Shown here: in pieces, positions 1-6,288 of the stretch
How the letters are laid out: each line of letters starts with the position of its first letter
Numbering within the stretch: position 1 is the first letter of the stretch
Source: CAZMMV01 sp964567475
Lineage (GTDB): Bacteria > Bacillota > Clostridia > Tissierellales > Tissierellaceae
Assembly: GCA_964567475.1 (NCBI GenBank)
Contig: CAZMMV010000068.1
Span: 1-8,962 of the forward strand
Direction: 5' to 3'
Length of the DNA: 8,962 nt
Notes under the pieces: generated by a model
What the model saw: only the letters and a program-made list of their open reading frames with translations
The model's database searches: none
What the model was told of the DNA's origin: nothing
Translations under genes and position numbers: made by a program

Positions 1-43
1 TATTATTCATTTTCCAATTCCCAGCAATTATAGGAATTCTCAT
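1..43 (-). CDS. tpiA: Triosephosphate isomerase, N-terminal fragment (cut by window edge)
   Basis: Only the first 14 codons lie in the window; the gene continues past the left edge. They read MRIPIIAGNWKMNN, the hallmark start of triosephosphate isomerase, which interconverts dihydroxyacetone phosphate and glyceraldehyde 3-phosphate in the cytoplasm. The Asn-Trp-Lys at residues 9-11 contains the conserved active-site Asn and Lys of the family. The ATG at 43-41 is preceded by AGAAGG (58-53) with 9 nt spacing, which supports this start. It lies 68 nt downstream of pgk with no terminator between them, so it is read as the third gene of a gap-pgk-tpiA operon, the usual order in Firmicutes. Identification is firm despite the short length because both motif and context agree. 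Confidence 0.9.
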   Translation of the reverse strand, partial: MRIPIIAGNWKMNN

Positions 44-111
44 ATTTATCAACCTTCTTTCTATTTTTCATAATATCCAACTTACAAGAGCATTATAATA
101 AATAAATTAAT

Positions 112-1302
112 CTACTTATCCTCTATTGCATCAATTCCAGGCAATATCTTACCTTCAAGCAATTCTAGTGATGCTCCCCCACCAGTTGATATATGGGTTA
201 TCTTATCTGCATATCCAGATTTCTCAACAGCTGAAGCAGAGTCTCCTCCTCCTACTATTGTTATACCATCTGCTTGTGACATAGCTTTTGCAATAGCATT
301 GGTACCTTTAGCAAAATTGTCCATTTCAAATACTCCCATAGGACCATTCCATACTATTGTTTTTGCTTTTTCAATCTTTTCTGAAAACAATACAATAGTT
401 TCTTGTCCTATATCAAGTCCCATCATATCCTTAGGAATGTTGTCTATCTTAACAGTTTTAAACTCAGTATCATTTTTAAATTCTTTTCCTACTATAGTAT
501 CTACTGGCAATATTAAATCTACACCTTTAGCTTTTGCTTTTTCTAAAAGTTCTTTTGCTAAATCTATTTTATCTTCTTCTAGTAGAGAATTTCCTATTTC
601 ATATCCCTTTGCCTTTAAAAATGTATAAGCCATTCCTCCACCTACTATTATAGCATCTACAGTATTTATTAAATTTTCTATTACTCCAATTTTATCCGAA
701 ACCTTAGCACCACCTAAAATAGCTACAAAAGGCTTTTCTGGTGAAGATATTGCTTTTCCCATTACAGCTAGCTCTTTTTCTACTAGATATCCTACAGCTG
801 AAGGCAAAAACTTGGACACGCCTACATTAGAAGCATGTGCCCTGTGAGAAGTTCCAAAAGCATCATTTATAAATATATCTCCTAAGGAAGCCAGTTCCTT
901 TGCAAAATTTTCTTCATTAGCTTTTTCTTCACTTCTAAACCTAGTATTTTCAAGAAGTAACACATCCCCAGCCTTCATCTCTTCTACTTGATTTTTAACA
1001 GTTTGGGAAACAACCATCTTGTCTCCTGAAAAAACCACTTCAACTTTTAATAATTCCGTCAATCTTTCTGCAACAGGCTTTAGAGAAAACTCAAGCTTAG
1101 CCTCTCCTTTTGGTCTACCTAAATGAGACATAAGTATTACCTTTGCACCATTATCAAGTAAATAATTAATAGTAGGAAGAGAGCTAGTTATTCTCTTATC
1201 ATCAGTAATCTTTCCATCCTTCATTGGTACATTGAAATCACATCTAACTAAAACCCTTTTATCTTTATATTGAAAATCGCCTAATGTCTTTTTATTTATC
1301 AT
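112..1302 (-). CDS. pgk: Phosphoglycerate kinase
   Basis: A 396-residue protein of normal bacterial length that transfers the acyl phosphate of 1,3-bisphosphoglycerate to ADP, giving 3-phosphoglycerate and ATP in lower glycolysis (reversible, cytoplasmic, monomeric). The substrate-binding N-terminal half shows RCDFNVP (residues 20-26, with Asp22 and Asn24), Arg37 and the HLGRPKG motif (60-66). Further on are NTRFRSEEK, NDAFGTSHRAHAS and the nucleotide-side motifs GGAKVSDKIGVI, NGPMGVFE, GGGDSASA and the C-terminal HISTGGGASLELLEG. All expected catalytic residues appear intact. The ATG start has GGAGG 7 nt upstream, in a good Shine-Dalgarno setting. It follows gap by 111 nt containing a palindrome but no convincing terminator, and precedes tpiA, so it is co-transcribed with both. 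Confidence 0.98.
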   Translation of the reverse strand: MINKKTLGDFQYKDKRVLVRCDFNVPMKDGKITDDKRITSSLPTINYLLDNGAKVILMSHLGRPKGEAKLEFSLKPVAERLTELLKVEVVFSGDKMVVSQTVKNQVEEMKAGDVLLLENTRFRSEEKANEENFAKELASLGDIFINDAFGTSHRAHASNVGVSKFLPSAVGYLVEKELAVMGKAISSPEKPFVAILGGAKVSDKIGVIENLINTVDAIIVGGGMAYTFLKAKGYEIGNSLLEEDKIDLAKELLEKAKAKGVDLILPVDTIVGKEFKNDTEFKTVKIDNIPKDMMGLDIGQETIVLFSEKIEKAKTIVWNGPMGVFEMDNFAKGTNAIAKAMSQADGITIVGGGDSASAVEKSGYADKITHISTGGGASLELLEGKILPGIDAIEDK

Positions 1303-1357
1303 AAAAGCACCTCCACTAATAAAATTCTAAAAACTGTCCTTCTATATTAATTTGATT

Positions 1358-1381
1358 AAGTCGGGCATATATGCCCGACTT
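1358..1381. repeat. Perfect 24-bp palindrome between gap and pgk
   Basis: Arms AAGTCGGGCATA and TATGCCCGACTT are exact reverse complements and can fold into a stem of about 10 bp with a TATA loop. The stem has seven GC pairs in an otherwise very AT-rich intergenic region. On the minus strand the hairpin is followed by AATCAAATTAATA rather than a run of U, so it is a poor intrinsic terminator. A plausible role is a hairpin that stabilises the 3' end of gap mRNA or marks a processing site between gap and pgk; partial termination or a protein-binding site are alternatives. The structure is seen directly; the role is inferred. Confidence 0.65.
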
Positions 1382-1413
1382 TAATGTTTAGATTATATAT
1401 ATATTAGCTTAAC

Positions 1414-2421
1414 TTACATTTTTGAAGCTACAAGTTTAGTTAAATCTACAACTCTTTCAGAATATCCCCATTCATTATCATACCATGAAACAATTTTAAC
1501 CATATTATCTATTACCATAGTTGATAATCCATCTACTATAGATGATCTAGGATCTCCTACATAATCTATAGAAACTAAAGGTTCTTCTGAGAAGCCTAAT
1601 ATTCCTTTCATTTCATTCTCACTTGCTTCTTTTAATACCTTATTTACTTCTTCAACAGTAGTATTTTTCTCAACTTCAAAAGTAACATCTACTAATGAAA
1701 CAGTAGGCACTGGAACCCTTATTGAAAATCCATTTAATTTACCTTCTAATTGTGGAATTACTAGTGCTACAGCTTTAGCTGCTCCAGTTGTTGTAGGAAC
1801 AACATTTTGTGCTGCCGCTCTTGCACGTCTAAGGTCTTTATGTCTCTTATCTAATAATTGTTGATCTCCTGTATAAGCATGTATAGTAGTCATTAAACCT
1901 TTCTTAACTCCCAACTTATCCACTATAACTTTAGCAACTGGTGCTAAACAGTTAGTTGTACAAGATGCATTAGATATAATGTTATGCTTTTCTGAGTCAT
2001 ATTCTTTTTCGTTAACTCCAAGAACTATTGTTATATCTTCTCCCTTTGCAGGTGCTGTAACTATTACTTTTTTAGCTCCTGCTTTTATATGCTTAGATAA
2101 TCCTTCTCTATCCCTAAAAGCACCAGTAGAATCAATTACAAGTTCAACACCTAATTCTTTCCATGGAATTTTCTCTGGATCTCTTGCCTCTATTCTCTTA
2201 ACTTTCTTTCCATTTATAATAAATCCATCTTCTGCAACTTCTATAGTTCCATCAAATTTTCCATACATAGTATCATATTTAAATATATGTGCTAAAGTTT
2301 CTAGATCTCCTGATGCATTAATAGCAACTAAATCAAAATCATCTACCTCATTCTCAAAATAAGCTCTTACTACATCTCTACCTATTCTTCCAAATCCATT
2401 TATTCCTACCTTAACTGACAT
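1414..2421 (-). CDS. gap: Glyceraldehyde-3-phosphate dehydrogenase with non-canonical coenzyme site
   Basis: A 335-residue phosphorylating GAPDH that oxidises glyceraldehyde 3-phosphate to 1,3-bisphosphoglycerate with a nicotinamide coenzyme. The Rossmann motif GINGFGRIGR is at residues 6-15, the active-site motif SNASCTTNC places the catalytic Cys at 154, and HAYTGDQ gives the catalytic His at 181. DLRRARAA, IPQLEGKLNG, RVPVPTVS and the C-terminal SWYDNEWGYS are all present. The ATG at 2421 is chosen over an in-frame TTG at 2424 because AGGAGG lies 7 nt before the ATG but only 4 nt before the TTG. Oddly, the position equal to Asp32 of the NAD-specific Bacillus stearothermophilus enzyme is Ala36 (sequence NASGD), and Leu187-Pro188 is Lys192-Arg193. 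B. subtilis GapB, an NADP-preferring enzyme, also lacks that Asp, so NADP or dual use is inferred. It is the first gene of the gap-pgk-tpiA operon, with its own promoter. Confidence 0.97.
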   Translation of the reverse strand: MSVKVGINGFGRIGRDVVRAYFENEVDDFDLVAINASGDLETLAHIFKYDTMYGKFDGTIEVAEDGFIINGKKVKRIEARDPEKIPWKELGVELVIDSTGAFRDREGLSKHIKAGAKKVIVTAPAKGEDITIVLGVNEKEYDSEKHNIISNASCTTNCLAPVAKVIVDKLGVKKGLMTTIHAYTGDQQLLDKRHKDLRRARAAAQNVVPTTTGAAKAVALVIPQLEGKLNGFSIRVPVPTVSLVDVTFEVEKNTTVEEVNKVLKEASENEMKGILGFSEEPLVSIDYVGDPRSSIVDGLSTMVIDNMVKIVSWYDNEWGYSERVVDLTKLVASKM

Positions 2422-2472
2422 CAAAACTCCTCCTTTATTATGGTTAAAAATTATCTTGATTTTATTTATTCT

Positions 2473-2518
2473 CTCAATGATTTAATTTTTCAATGGAGAT
2501 TTATCCTATTAAACTGAG
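2473..2518 (-). promoter_or_regulatory. Possible stem-loop in the gap 5' leader
   Basis: From the predicted start near 2538 to the gap ATG the transcript has an untranslated leader of about 115 nt. Within it CTCA (2518-2515) can pair with TGAG (2476-2473), and TTTAAT (2513-2508) with ATTAAA (2486-2481), separated by a small internal loop. The loop contains a minor GGA/TCC pairing. It does not sequester the ribosome site, lacks a U-run, and matches no riboswitch that I recognise. It may only affect mRNA stability, and it could be chance in AT-rich DNA. Confidence 0.25.
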
Positions 2519-2544
2519 CCCCTAAATCCTTAACTCTCTTCCTT

Positions 2545-2573
2545 ATTATAGCTTATGTAATTGTATTTTTCAA
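2545..2573 (-). promoter_or_regulatory. Sigma-A promoter of the gap-pgk-tpiA operon
   Basis: On the minus strand TTGAAA (2573-2568) is followed by exactly 17 nt and then a consensus TATAAT (2550-2545). Transcription should begin near 2538. It lies just downstream of the rpoN terminator, so the glycolytic operon has its own strong housekeeping promoter instead of depending on rpoN transcription. I see no pair of CggR-type operator direct repeats downstream of it. Confidence 0.85.
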
Positions 2574-2639
2574 GATATTAACTATTCCTTCAATTATAAA
2601 AAATTAACTAGCTATAATAAATAAGCTAGTTAATATCTT
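2572..2639. repeat. 13-bp inverted repeat spanning rpoN end and gap -35 region
   Basis: AAGATATTAACTA at 2572-2584 is the exact reverse complement of TAGTTAATATCTT at 2627-2639. The right copy covers the last rpoN codons and its stop, and shares bases with the rpoN terminator stem. The left copy touches the gap -35 element. The shorter core TTAACTA occurs at 2578-2584 and 2604-2610, with its complement at 2627-2633, so two different stems can use the same right arm. It could be an alternative RNA fold, a two-site operator, or a by-product of terminator duplication. Confidence 0.5.
2598..2633 (-). terminator. Rho-independent terminator of rpoN
   Basis: In the minus-strand transcript the arms TTAACTAGCT (2633-2624) and AGCTAGTTAA (2613-2604) form a perfect 10-bp stem with a 10-nt loop, followed at once by six U (2603-2598). 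The stem begins inside the rpoN stop codon (2632-2630), so termination is very tight. The stem is AT-rich but perfect. It separates rpoN from the gap promoter just downstream. Confidence 0.88.
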
Positions 2640-4006
2640 CTTCTCATAGAAGATGACAATATATTTAATTCATCTCTATATTTAGCTACTGTTCTCCTTG
2701 AAATACTAATACCTTGATCTTTTAATATTTCAGAAATTTTTTGATCACTATAAGGTTTTTTTGGATCCTCTTTATCTATTATGTCTTTTAAAACCATTTT
2801 TATACTAGTAGAAGATACATCTCCCCTACTACTTAATAAACTTGATGAAAAAAAGTATTTAAGTTCAAATAGGCCCCTGGGAGTTTGCACATACTTTCCG
2901 TTTGTAGTTCTAGATATAGTTGATTCATGCATATCAATATCTTCAGCAACTTCCTTTAATGTAAGAGGCTTTAAATATTGTTCTCCCTCTATGAAAAAAT
3001 CCATTTGAAACTTCAATATAGACTCCACTACCTTTTTTATAGTAGATCTTCTCTGTTCTATACTTTTTATTATCCACATTGCTGAATTGAATTTTTGGCT
3101 TAAATACTCTGTAGCATTTTTATCTTTGCCAGTTCGCATTAGCCCTCTATAATAATTATTAATATTCAATCTAGGTGCTGATGAATCTTTTACAGTAACT
3201 ACAAATTTATCTTCTATAAGCTCTATTTCTGCATCAGGCACAATATATTTAACACTATCATTGTTCCCACAAAAAGACCTGCCTGGCTTAGGCTCTAATC
3301 CCTTTATATAATCACTGGCTTCTTGAATTTCTTTTATACTAATATCTAATTTTTTTGAGATCTTTTGTAATCTATTGTGGGCTAAATCTTCCAAATGATC
3401 CTCTATTATCTTTTTTATATATAATTTTATATCTTTCTTTTCCCTTACTTGAATCAGAAGGCATTCTTTTAAATCCCTTGCTCCTATTCCTAAAGGATCA
3501 AAGGTCTGCACTAAACCTAAAACTAATTCTACATCATTTACATTACTATTAACTACCTTCGCTATTTCTTCTACGCTTGTTTCTAAATAACCATTGTCAT
3601 TAATACTATTGACAATATATTCTGCAATTTTTCTTTCTTCTATACCAAAATGTACTAAATTTAATTGTGATGATAAAAATTCTTTTAATGTAGGTTCGTA
3701 ACTTACAAATGCATCATAATTAATTTCTTTTATATTTTTATCTACTTGAGATTTATAACTATTATCATTATATTTTTCTAAATATTCTTTCCAATCTATT
3801 TCCTTATCTTCTGTAGTTTTGTCTAAACTTTCATACTCTTCAGATGGAACTTCCCTTTCTAGCATGGGATTTTTTTCCAATTCATTTGTTATATATTCTT
3901 TTAGCTCCAAACTATTGAATTGTAACAGTTCTATAGCTTGTCTTAGTTCAGGCGTCATTACTAACTTTTGAGATTGCTGTAAGGTTAAATCATAACTAAG
4001 TCGCAT
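2630..4006 (-). CDS. rpoN: RNA polymerase sigma-54 factor
   Basis: A 458-residue alternative sigma factor (also called SigL) that directs RNA polymerase to -24/-12 promoters and needs an AAA+ enhancer-binding activator to open them. Region I is the Gln/Leu-rich start (LTLQQSQKLVMTPELRQAIELLQ, about residues 7-29), the target of activator control. An acidic linker at about 50-75 (Region II) is followed by the core-binding domain with FDPLGIGARDLKECL. The DNA-binding part has the helix-turn-helix LKEVAEDIDMHESTISRTTN (about 350-369) and a near-consensus RpoN box SRRTVAKYR (about 436-444). Length and domain order are normal, so it looks functional. The ATG at 4006 has GGAG 4 nt upstream. It sits alone between two terminators with its own promoter, directly upstream of gap; no activator gene lies in the window, so its targets are unknown. 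Confidence 0.97.
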   Translation of the reverse strand: MRLSYDLTLQQSQKLVMTPELRQAIELLQFNSLELKEYITNELEKNPMLEREVPSEEYESLDKTTEDKEIDWKEYLEKYNDNSYKSQVDKNIKEINYDAFVSYEPTLKEFLSSQLNLVHFGIEERKIAEYIVNSINDNGYLETSVEEIAKVVNSNVNDVELVLGLVQTFDPLGIGARDLKECLLIQVREKKDIKLYIKKIIEDHLEDLAHNRLQKISKKLDISIKEIQEASDYIKGLEPKPGRSFCGNNDSVKYIVPDAEIELIEDKFVVTVKDSSAPRLNINNYYRGLMRTGKDKNATEYLSQKFNSAMWIIKSIEQRRSTIKKVVESILKFQMDFFIEGEQYLKPLTLKEVAEDIDMHESTISRTTNGKYVQTPRGLFELKYFFSSSLLSSRGDVSSTSIKMVLKDIIDKEDPKKPYSDQKISEILKDQGISISRRTVAKYRDELNILSSSMRRRY

Positions 4007-4041
4007 AAAACTCCAGCCTTTCTTTATTTAGTCTTAAGTAT

Positions 4042-4069
4042 ATTATATCAGATGTTCTTCATTTAACAA
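4042..4069 (-). promoter_or_regulatory. Sigma-A promoter of rpoN with extended -10
   Basis: On the minus strand TTGTTA (4069-4064) is followed by 16 nt and TATAAT (4047-4042), with TG one base before the -10, giving an extended -10 element. Transcription should start near 4035, about 30 nt before the rpoN ATG. It is downstream of the nup operon terminator, so rpoN is transcribed independently. Confidence 0.75.
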
Positions 4070-4083
4070 ACATTTGATATAAT
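4042..4083. repeat. 15-bp-arm inverted repeat covering the rpoN promoter
   Basis: The plus-strand arm ATTATATCAGATGTT (4042-4056) and the arm AACATTTGATATAAT (4069-4083) are reverse complements at 14 of 15 positions, separated by 12 nt. The left arm includes the rpoN -10 and the right arm adjoins its -35. The right arm also contains TGATATAAT reading rightward on the plus strand, so the dyad holds two divergent extended -10 sequences. A dyad in this position suggests an operator for a dimeric repressor of rpoN. The hairpin alternative is less likely to matter because most of the dyad lies upstream of the predicted transcript start. Confidence 0.55.
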
Positions 4084-4089
4084 AATGCC

Positions 4090-4133
4090 ATAAAAAATCA
4101 GACAAAAATATATATTTTTGTCTGATTTTTTAT
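4090..4133 (-). terminator. Palindromic terminator of the nucleoside-transporter operon
   Basis: A perfect 44-bp palindrome begins 2 nt past the nupQ stop. Its core TCAGACAAAAAT / ATTTTTGTCTGA is flanked by A6 on one side and T6 on the other. The minus-strand transcript therefore has a long stem followed by a U-run, a typical intrinsic terminator. The same sequence would also terminate rightward transcription. It separates the transporter operon from rpoN. Confidence 0.92.
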
Positions 4134-4135
4134 TC

Positions 4136-5104
4136 TTATCTTTCAGATTTATCATAAGGAATACCTTCTGCCTTAGGTGCCCTTGACTTCTTAGATGTAA
4201 ATGCTAAAACTACCATTGTTGCTATATAAGGTAACATCTGATAATAAGTTTGATCAATACCTAAATTATATAAAAAAGGTATTAATGAAACTGAATATGC
4301 TAAAGTCCTTAAAAAAGCAAAAAATAAAGCTCCAAATAATATTCTTCCTGGTCTCCACTGTCCAAATATCATTACTGCTAAAGCTAAGAAACCAAATCCT
4401 GAAACCCCTGTATGTCCATTTACATTTCCATTCATAATCCCAACTGAGTAGAAAAATCCACCAATTCCACCTAAAACACCAGATATACATGTACCTGCAT
4501 ATCTCATTCTCTGAACACTAATTCCTACTGAATCTGCAGCATGAGGATGTTCTCCACATGCCCTAAGTCTTAATCCAAATTTTGTTTTATAAAATACAAT
4601 AGCTGCTATTATAAAAAATACAATTCCAATAAAAACAGTCAAATATGTATTTCTAAAAAATATCTGTCCTAAAACTGGAATATCACCTAAAACTGGTACT
4701 TTTCGAATATAAAAATCTATATTTGTAGTTATACCATCAGAGCCAAAAAACATCTTTGAAAACAATAAAACTACTGCTGGAATAAGCATATTAAGTGAAG
4801 TACCTGTAATAACTTGATCCGCTTTCATAGTCACTGCTGCAAAGGATAAAAGAAGTGAATAAATCAATCCTGCTACTCCTGCTACTAACATAGCTAATAA
4901 GAGGATCATTTGTGGATCCATACCTGAATTTTGTACAAAATATACAAATAAAGCTGCAAAAAAAGCACCAAAAAGCATAATACCTTCAAGAGCAATATTT
5001 ATAACTCCACCAACTTCACTAAACATTCCTCCTAATGCTACAAGAAGCAATGAAATTGCCACAGGAAGCATATTTTGAATTAAAAAATATATATTATTCA
5101 TCAT
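4136..5104 (-). CDS. nupQ: Nucleoside ABC transporter permease, NupQ/YufQ type
   Basis: A 322-residue integral membrane protein of the branched-chain/ribose-type permease family (BPD_transp_2). It is almost wholly hydrophobic with about eight to ten membrane segments, beginning with LPVAISLLLVALGGMFSE (about residues 13-30). The stretch GGVINIALEGIMLFGAFFAA and the later GLRLRACGEHPHAADSVGIS, a cytoplasmic loop of the kind that contacts the ATPase, are typical of the second permease in Bacillus subtilis NupNOPQ-like importers. With NupP it should form the heterodimeric channel. Its start overlaps the nupP stop (ATGA). A second ATG three bases on, with GGAGG 7 nt upstream instead of 4, could be the true start. 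It is the last gene of the operon, with the terminator 2 nt after the stop. Family assignment is firm; substrate is inferred from the whole gene set. Confidence 0.9.
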   Translation of the reverse strand: MMNNIYFLIQNMLPVAISLLLVALGGMFSEVGGVINIALEGIMLFGAFFAALFVYFVQNSGMDPQMILLLAMLVAGVAGLIYSLLLSFAAVTMKADQVITGTSLNMLIPAVVLLFSKMFFGSDGITTNIDFYIRKVPVLGDIPVLGQIFFRNTYLTVFIGIVFFIIAAIVFYKTKFGLRLRACGEHPHAADSVGISVQRMRYAGTCISGVLGGIGGFFYSVGIMNGNVNGHTGVSGFGFLALAVMIFGQWRPGRILFGALFFAFLRTLAYSVSLIPFLYNLGIDQTYYQMLPYIATMVVLAFTSKKSRAPKAEGIPYDKSER

Positions 5105-6288
5105 TCTGCCTCCTTTGTATTATCGTTAGAAGTTTTCGTTAAGTCCTCTTTTGCCTTATCTTTCAATAATGAATTATCTGAAACATGTTTTTTTCCTATA
5201 GTCTTTTTAATAAAACCAGCAAATGTAGAATTTATTATTGCAGCAAATGCTGAAAAATAAATAATAACAGCTACAACAACGTCTATTATCTCTGGCTTAT
5301 AGCCCACAAGACTTGCTAATGTACCGCCTCTTTGTATATGTGAAATAAAGACTGAAGAAAATATAATCCCTATTGGATGTGAATTTCCCAATAAAGCAAC
5401 AGCTATACCATTAAATCCATTGGCAGCTATAATATTAATGGGTTCATAAGTCATACTACTTCCCGATATACCAGATGGTGCAAGCATAGCAAATGCACCT
5501 CCAAGTCCGGCTAATCCACCAGCTATAATCATTGTAATGATTATATTAGTCTTACCTTTCATTCCTGCATATTCACTGGCATGCTTATTATATCCTGAAG
5601 CTTTAAGTTCATATCCAAAAGTAGTTTTTTCAAGTACAATATATAAAATAATTCCTATAATAATTGCTAATACTATACCTAAATTTACATTTGAATTTGA
5701 AATTCCAAGAGAAGGAATTTGAACACTCTTTGGTAAATACCTTGTTCTTGCTTTATCAGCTGTATACATTATAGAGTTATTCTTAATAAGCATATCTACT
5801 AAATACATACCAATATAGTTAAACATTATTGAAGTAATTACTTCATTTACATTTAAGAGAGCCTTAAAAATCCCAGGTATAAGCCCCCAAATCATACCAC
5901 CTAACATTCCAGCTAATATAGCTACTATCCAATGAATACTACTAGGTAATTCCCACATCAAACCTACATACATGGCAAAAAATATCCCCATTGTATATTG
6001 ACCTGAAGCTCCTATATTGAAAAGTCCCATTTTAAATGCAAATCCAACAGCAAGCCCAGTCATAAGTATTGGTGTTGCAAAATAAAACACATTACCTATA
6101 CGATTAAATCCTCCAAAAAGAACATATTGAAAACCTGCTAAGGCATTTTCTGGACTTGCAAAAAGCATTACAAAAAAACCAAAAATTAGACCTAGAAAAA
6201 TAGCCATTAATGCTGATGAAAATGAAGAAAATCCAATATTCTTCCAATTAAATTTTTTTCTACTATTTAAATTATTATCCTGCATCAT
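5101..6288 (-). CDS. nupP: Nucleoside ABC transporter permease, NupP/YufP type
   Basis: A 395-residue membrane permease of the BPD_transp_2 family and partner of NupQ. A short basic cytoplasmic N-terminus (residues 1-18) is followed by about ten hydrophobic segments. The FNIGASGQYTMGIFFAMYVG stretch (about residues 90-109) is a family hallmark, the FGYELKASGYNKHASEYAGM loop lies on the cytoplasmic side facing the ATPase, and LLGNSHPIGIIFSS follows. The last 35 or so residues are a charged tail (many Lys, Asp, Asn, Glu) of no known function. The gene overlaps the end of nupO by 14 nt and is overlapped by nupQ, so translation is probably coupled. Two tandem ATGs occur at 6288 and 6285, with GGAG 4 and 7 nt upstream; either could be used. 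Substrate assignment rests on context. Confidence 0.9.
   Translation of the reverse strand: MMQDNNLNSRKKFNWKNIGFSSFSSALMAIFLGLIFGFFVMLFASPENALAGFQYVLFGGFNRIGNVFYFATPILMTGLAVGFAFKMGLFNIGASGQYTMGIFFAMYVGLMWELPSSIHWIVAILAGMLGGMIWGLIPGIFKALLNVNEVITSIMFNYIGMYLVDMLIKNNSIMYTADKARTRYLPKSVQIPSLGISNSNVNLGIVLAIIIGIILYIVLEKTTFGYELKASGYNKHASEYAGMKGKTNIIITMIIAGGLAGLGGAFAMLAPSGISGSSMTYEPINIIAANGFNGIAVALLGNSHPIGIIFSSVFISHIQRGGTLASLVGYKPEIIDVVVAVIIYFSAFAAIINSTFAGFIKKTIGKKHVSDNSLLKDKAKEDLTKTSNDNTKEAE

Noticed and set aside
3..71. 22-codon minus-strand frame starting ATGAAAAATAGA before tpiA.
   Set aside because: It overlaps tpiA in another frame, has no ribosome site of its own, and the bases it covers include the tpiA Shine-Dalgarno.
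93..98. TATAAT on the minus strand after pgk, as a separate tpiA promoter.
   Set aside because: No -35-like hexamer at 16-18 nt upstream; in AT-rich DNA a lone -10 match is expected by chance.
299..628. Plus-strand open frames opposite pgk, gap, rpoN and the permease genes (for example 299-628, 1979-2362, 4201-4437).
   Set aside because: They lie antisense to clearly conserved genes, have low-complexity or unlikely protein sequences, and lack ribosome sites; they arise from codon bias on the other strand.
4074..4091. Possible sigma-54 promoter starting TGGCA on the minus strand, just upstream of rpoN (autoregulation).
   Set aside because: The required GC ten bases after GG is absent (TC there instead), and a good sigma-A promoter lies just downstream.
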